Of a stretch of DNA of 6,638 nucleotides, positions 4,847 through 6,638 are shown piece by piece. The notes beneath the pieces were generated by a model, which saw only the letters and a program-made list of their open reading frames with translations, made no database searches and was not told the DNA's origin. Numbering within the stretch: position 1 is the first letter of the stretch; each line of letters begins with the position of its first letter. The position numbers and the translations under genes are program-made. Origin of the DNA: Bacillota bacterium. Its GTDB lineage: Bacteria; Bacillota; Clostridia; Oscillospirales; Oscillospiraceae. Location: NCBI GenBank assembly GCA_029268085.1, contig JAJUHD010000144.1:1-6638 (forward strand). Reading direction: 5' to 3'.

Positions 4847-6256
4847 TTACTTATTGTTCTTTTCGAGAGAATCTATCAGTTCTTTTGTTCCTACGATATC
4901 GGTAATTCGAATTCCGAAATTATCTCCGACAACAACTACGTCGCCATAAGCTAAAAGCTGTCCGTTAACTACAATTTCAGCCGGAGCGCCTGTTTGTTTG
5001 TCAAGTTCTATAACAGAGCCCTGTCCTAAATCAAGTACGTCTTTGATTTTCTGTTTTGCCCTGCCTATAACAACTGAAACATCAAGCGAAACGCCCATCA
5101 GCATATTCAGGTTTGAGCTGAAACCTGCTGTTGCCGGGCCGTTCTTTGAAAAATCAGGAAACTCCGCCTGTTTCACATTCAACGACGGCATTACGTAGCG
5201 CGGGCCTTGCTGCTGTTCCTGATAGGGATTGGCCTGACCGTAAGGATACTGCATCCCGTAAGGCTGTCCATAGGGCGGCTGCGGAAATGGCTGCTGGTAT
5301 TGCATATACTGGAAAGCAGGGTCAAACGGCTGCTGGTAGGCCGGCTGATAAGGATAAGCATTGGTCTGGTTCGCCGCCGAAGGCTGATACTGCTGATCGT
5401 TAGGCTGCCAGAAAGCATGCTGCTGCGGTATCTCCTGCGGAGGCGGCATCTGCGGCTGCTGGTAAGCCGGCTGCTGCATCTGCTGAGGCGGCATAGCTGC
5501 CTGCGGCGGCTGCTGAGGCGACATAGCTGCCTGCGGCGGCTGCTGCGGCATCTGTTGAGGCGGCGTAGCTGCCTGAGCCGGCTGCTGCGGCATCTGCTGA
5601 GGCGGCGTAGCTGCTGCCTGCGGCTGAGGTGTTTTCTGCGTTTCGTCAATCCCGCCGTTTACAGACTGAACAATTTCCCTTGAAAAGCCCAGCGGCATTA
5701 TACAGCTGAAAGACGTATCCAGAGTCTCCTTAATTGTCATTTTAAATGAAATCGCAACAACATTTTCATCCTTGTCTATATCGTCAATAATGTCCTGCGT
5801 TTCATCCGAATTTTCAACCAGTATCGCCTGTGGCGTTGAAATGTTGATTGTTTTATTTAGCATTTCCGACATGGCCGTTGCCGAAGAGCCCATCATCTGG
5901 TTCATCACTTCACAGGCCGCGCTCATACTCATTTCGTCAAATTCGTATTCGTCGGTATTTGTAAAATCGTTGCCCATCAGCAAATCGAGAATGATGCCCA
6001 TATCTCTGCGCTTGATCACAATAACATTTGTTCCGGTCAGGCCTTCGACATATTTGATTTTTACCGCAACTGCCGGCTCAAGCGCGGAGAAGTCAACATT
6101 CTGCAGCTGGTTCTGGCTAATATTCGGAGTGGTAATGACAACTTGCCTCTCAAGCATGGTTGAAACTGCTGTTGCAGCCGCACCCATGCTGATGTTCATT
6201 ATTTCCCCTATTGTATCAATTTCATCTCCGGTAAGTATCTTACGATCCTCGTTCAA
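4847..6256 (-). CDS. fliY: FliY, CheC-like phosphatase / FliN-domain flagellar switch protein with long Q/P/Y-rich linker
   Basis: The product is 469 aa, longer than the about 380 aa of B. subtilis FliY. Residues 1-200 form a CheC-like domain with two E-x-x-N-x-x-x-G active-site motifs: E18/N21/G25 (EIMNISMG) and E116/N119/G123 (EVMNQMMG). Both Glu/Asn pairs are intact, so CheY-P phosphatase activity is predicted from the family. Residues 209-352 are a low-complexity linker. Residues 382-465 are a FliN/SpoA domain (LNMLMGVSLDVSVVIGRA, VIELDKQTGAPAEIVVNG, FGIRITDI) that would assemble into the C-ring with FliM. The start is TTG at 6256, 6 nt after an AGAGGGA site. The next ATG, codon 20, would remove the first active-site Glu, so TTG is preferred. 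No EIDALLN-type CheY-P-docking peptide precedes the CheC domain, as it does in B. subtilis. The gene lies between fliM and cheY. Confidence 0.95.
   Translation of the reverse strand: MNEDRKILTGDEIDTIGEIMNISMGAAATAVSTMLERQVVITTPNISQNQLQNVDFSALEPAVAVKIKYVEGLTGTNVIVIKRRDMGIILDLLMGNDFTNTDEYEFDEMSMSAACEVMNQMMGSSATAMSEMLNKTINISTPQAILVENSDETQDIIDDIDKDENVVAISFKMTIKETLDTSFSCIMPLGFSREIVQSVNGGIDETQKTPQPQAAATPPQQMPQQPAQAATPPQQMPQQPPQAAMSPQQPPQAAMPPQQMQQPAYQQPQMPPPQEIPQQHAFWQPNDQQYQPSAANQTNAYPYQPAYQQPFDPAFQYMQYQQPFPQPPYGQPYGMQYPYGQANPYQEQQQGPRYVMPSLNVKQAEFPDFSKNGPATAGFSSNLNMLMGVSLDVSVVIGRAKQKIKDVLDLGQGSVIELDKQTGAPAEIVVNGQLLAYGDVVVVGDNFGIRITDIVGTKELIDSLEKNNK
5201..5632 (-). other. Segment encoding the disordered Q/P/Y-rich linker of FliY
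   Basis: This segment codes for FliY residues 209-352, between the CheC-like and FliN domains. The 144 residues contain no Lys, Arg or Cys and only four acidic residues (E275, D287, D312, E347). The first half (209-283) is rich in Q, P, A and M and holds the tandem repeats. The second half (284-352) is rich in Q, P and aromatics, with 11 Tyr (290, 301, 303, 307, 317, 320, 329, 333, 337, 339, 345) and Phe at 311, 315 and 324. This is the composition of an intrinsically disordered, prion-like tether. A flexible linker is known in B. subtilis FliY, but there it is shorter and contains charged residues. Confidence 0.85.
5465..5620 (-). repeat. Imperfect in-frame tandem repeat inside fliY (4 copies of 30-45 nt)
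   Basis: Four adjacent copies can be read on the minus strand: 5620-5576 (QAAATPPQQMPQQPA, 45 nt), 5575-5534 (QAATPPQQMPQQPP, 42 nt), 5533-5504 (QAAMSPQQPP, 30 nt) and 5503-5465 (QAAMPPQQMQQPA, 39 nt). All unit lengths are multiples of three, so gain or loss of a copy keeps the frame. Copy 3 lacks the 12 nt that encode an M-P-Q-Q segment. The copies are close at the nucleotide level (shared CAGGCAGCTA start and a CCGCCTCA core), which suggests recent duplication rather than only amino-acid bias. Confidence 0.85.
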
Positions 6257-6259
6257 CCG

Positions 6260-6638
6260 TTATCCCTCTCTTCTGTCTTCAAATAAACTTTCTGCGTTAA
6301 CGAGCTTCAAAGCCATCTTGGAGTCAACTTCGCCGAGTCTGGCTTTATAGCAAGGAATCCCTTCAACGCTTACTGTGATATCTTCATTGATTTTTTTGTT
6401 GAGAAAAATAACGTCATTAACCTGCAGCTGCGCTATTTCTCCTAAGCTCATCAGGCAGTCGTCCAGATGCGCTTCCAAGCTGATTTCCGACTGCTTCAAA
6501 TACTCAAACATCGTTTCGCGCTTCTGTTTGTCCCGGACAGCATCCTGCTTCTTTGACGGATGGTTATATTTTACGGATAGGCTGCTGATAAGCTCCTCAA
6601 GGTTTTCGGCCGGCATGCAAATATTTGCCGTACCTTTA
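6260..6638 (-). CDS. fliM: FliM, flagellar motor switch protein (C-terminal part; 5' end outside window)
   Basis: The reading frame enters from the right edge and ends at a TAA at 6262-6260, giving about 125 C-terminal residues of a protein normally about 330 long. The first visible residues (KGTANICMPAENLEEL) match the end of the FliM middle domain, where E. coli has a NICLP segment. They are followed by a SpoA/FliN-like C-terminal domain (ISLEAHLDDCLMSLGEI, then VEGIPCYKARLG). FliM forms the C-ring with FliN/FliY and binds CheY-P through its N-terminus, which is not visible here. The ATG at 6616 is internal, not the start, because homology continues upstream to the window edge. The stop lies 3 nt before the fliY start, and the end of fliM carries the fliY ribosome-binding site. 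The identity rests on homology plus position directly before fliY. Nothing in the visible part looks broken. Confidence 0.93.
   Translation of the reverse strand, partial: KGTANICMPAENLEELISSLSVKYNHPSKKQDAVRDKQKRETMFEYLKQSEISLEAHLDDCLMSLGEIAQLQVNDVIFLNKKINEDITVSVEGIPCYKARLGEVDSKMALKLVNAESLFEDRREG
6263..6269 (-). promoter_or_regulatory. Ribosome-binding site for fliY
   Basis: AGAGGGA lies in the last codons of fliM, 6 nt upstream of a TTG codon at 6256. Its strength and spacing support TTG as the real start of fliY and suggest that fliM and fliY are translated in a coupled way. Confidence 0.7.

Noticed and set aside
4399..4905. Plus-strand open frame of 168 codons opposite cheY
   Set aside because: It is antisense to an intact cheY and has no family resemblance. 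The clear AGGAGG-ATG start supports only the minus-strand gene.
5465..5620. Possible CRISPR array or DNA-binding iterons from the tandem repeat
   Set aside because: The units are directly adjacent without unique spacers, lie in frame within a coding region and vary in length. They are protein-coding repeats.
5191..5683. Long open frames on both strands over the fliY repeat, giving Arg/Leu/Ser-rich repeats
   Set aside because: They arise from the low-complexity CAG/CCG-rich linker codons read in other frames. Only the FliY frame connects to conserved domains on both sides.
5772..6350. Plus-strand open frame of 192 codons opposite fliY and the end of fliM
   Set aside because: The product is Ser/Ile-rich with no motif and is antisense to the conserved CheC-like domain. 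It shows no sign of independent coding.
6260..6616. A separate 118-aa gene starting at the ATG at 6616
   Set aside because: The frame continues upstream to the window edge with FliM-like residues (KGTANIC), so this Met is internal to fliM.

Overview
This window is one uninterrupted stretch of a flagellar/chemotaxis operon. All nine genes lie on the minus strand, so the operon reads from high to low coordinates: fliM (3' end only), fliY, cheY, fliO, fliP, fliQ, fliR, flhB, flhA (5' half only). This order is the one known from the Bacillus subtilis fla/che operon. Three things point to a Gram-positive Bacillota, probably class Clostridia: a FliY-type switch protein with CheC-like and FliN domains in place of a plain FliN, a CheY gene between the switch and export genes, and purine-rich Shine-Dalgarno (SD) sites with several TTG/GTG starts. 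fliR and flhB are separate genes here, unlike the fused fliR-flhB described in some Clostridium species. The genus cannot be fixed from the sequence alone.

Layout on the minus strand: 6638-6260 is the C-terminal part of FliM. 6256-4847 is FliY, with a long Gln/Pro/Tyr-rich linker encoded partly by an imperfect 30-45 nt tandem repeat. 4824-4462 is CheY. 4430-4056 is FliO, 4056-3235 FliP, about 3181-2918 FliQ, 2914-2144 FliR and 2107-1046 FlhB. From 1038 to the left edge is the N-terminal half of FlhA. Spacers are 0-53 nt, and three junctions (fliO/fliP, fliQ/fliR, flhB/flhA) are tight enough to suggest translational coupling. I saw no convincing promoter, terminator, RNA gene, mobile element or CRISPR array. 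The operon runs off both ends, so its promoter and terminator lie outside. No stretch longer than 300 bases lacks a gene.

Functionally the window holds two modules. FliM, FliY and CheY form the C-ring switch and its signal: CheY-P binds the switch to change rotation, and FliY carries two CheC-type phosphatase motifs that would remove the phosphate. FliO, FliP, FliQ, FliR, FlhB and FlhA form the membrane core of the flagellar type III export apparatus. FliP/FliQ/FliR(/FlhB) make the export gate, FlhB switches substrate class by self-cleavage at NPTH, and FlhA forms the export ring. All genes appear intact where fully contained.

I found no undescribed system. The most unusual element is the FliY linker: 144 residues without Lys or Arg, made of a repeat-derived Q/P/A/M half and a Tyr-rich Q/P/Y half. 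FliY also lacks a separate N-terminal CheY-P-docking peptide.
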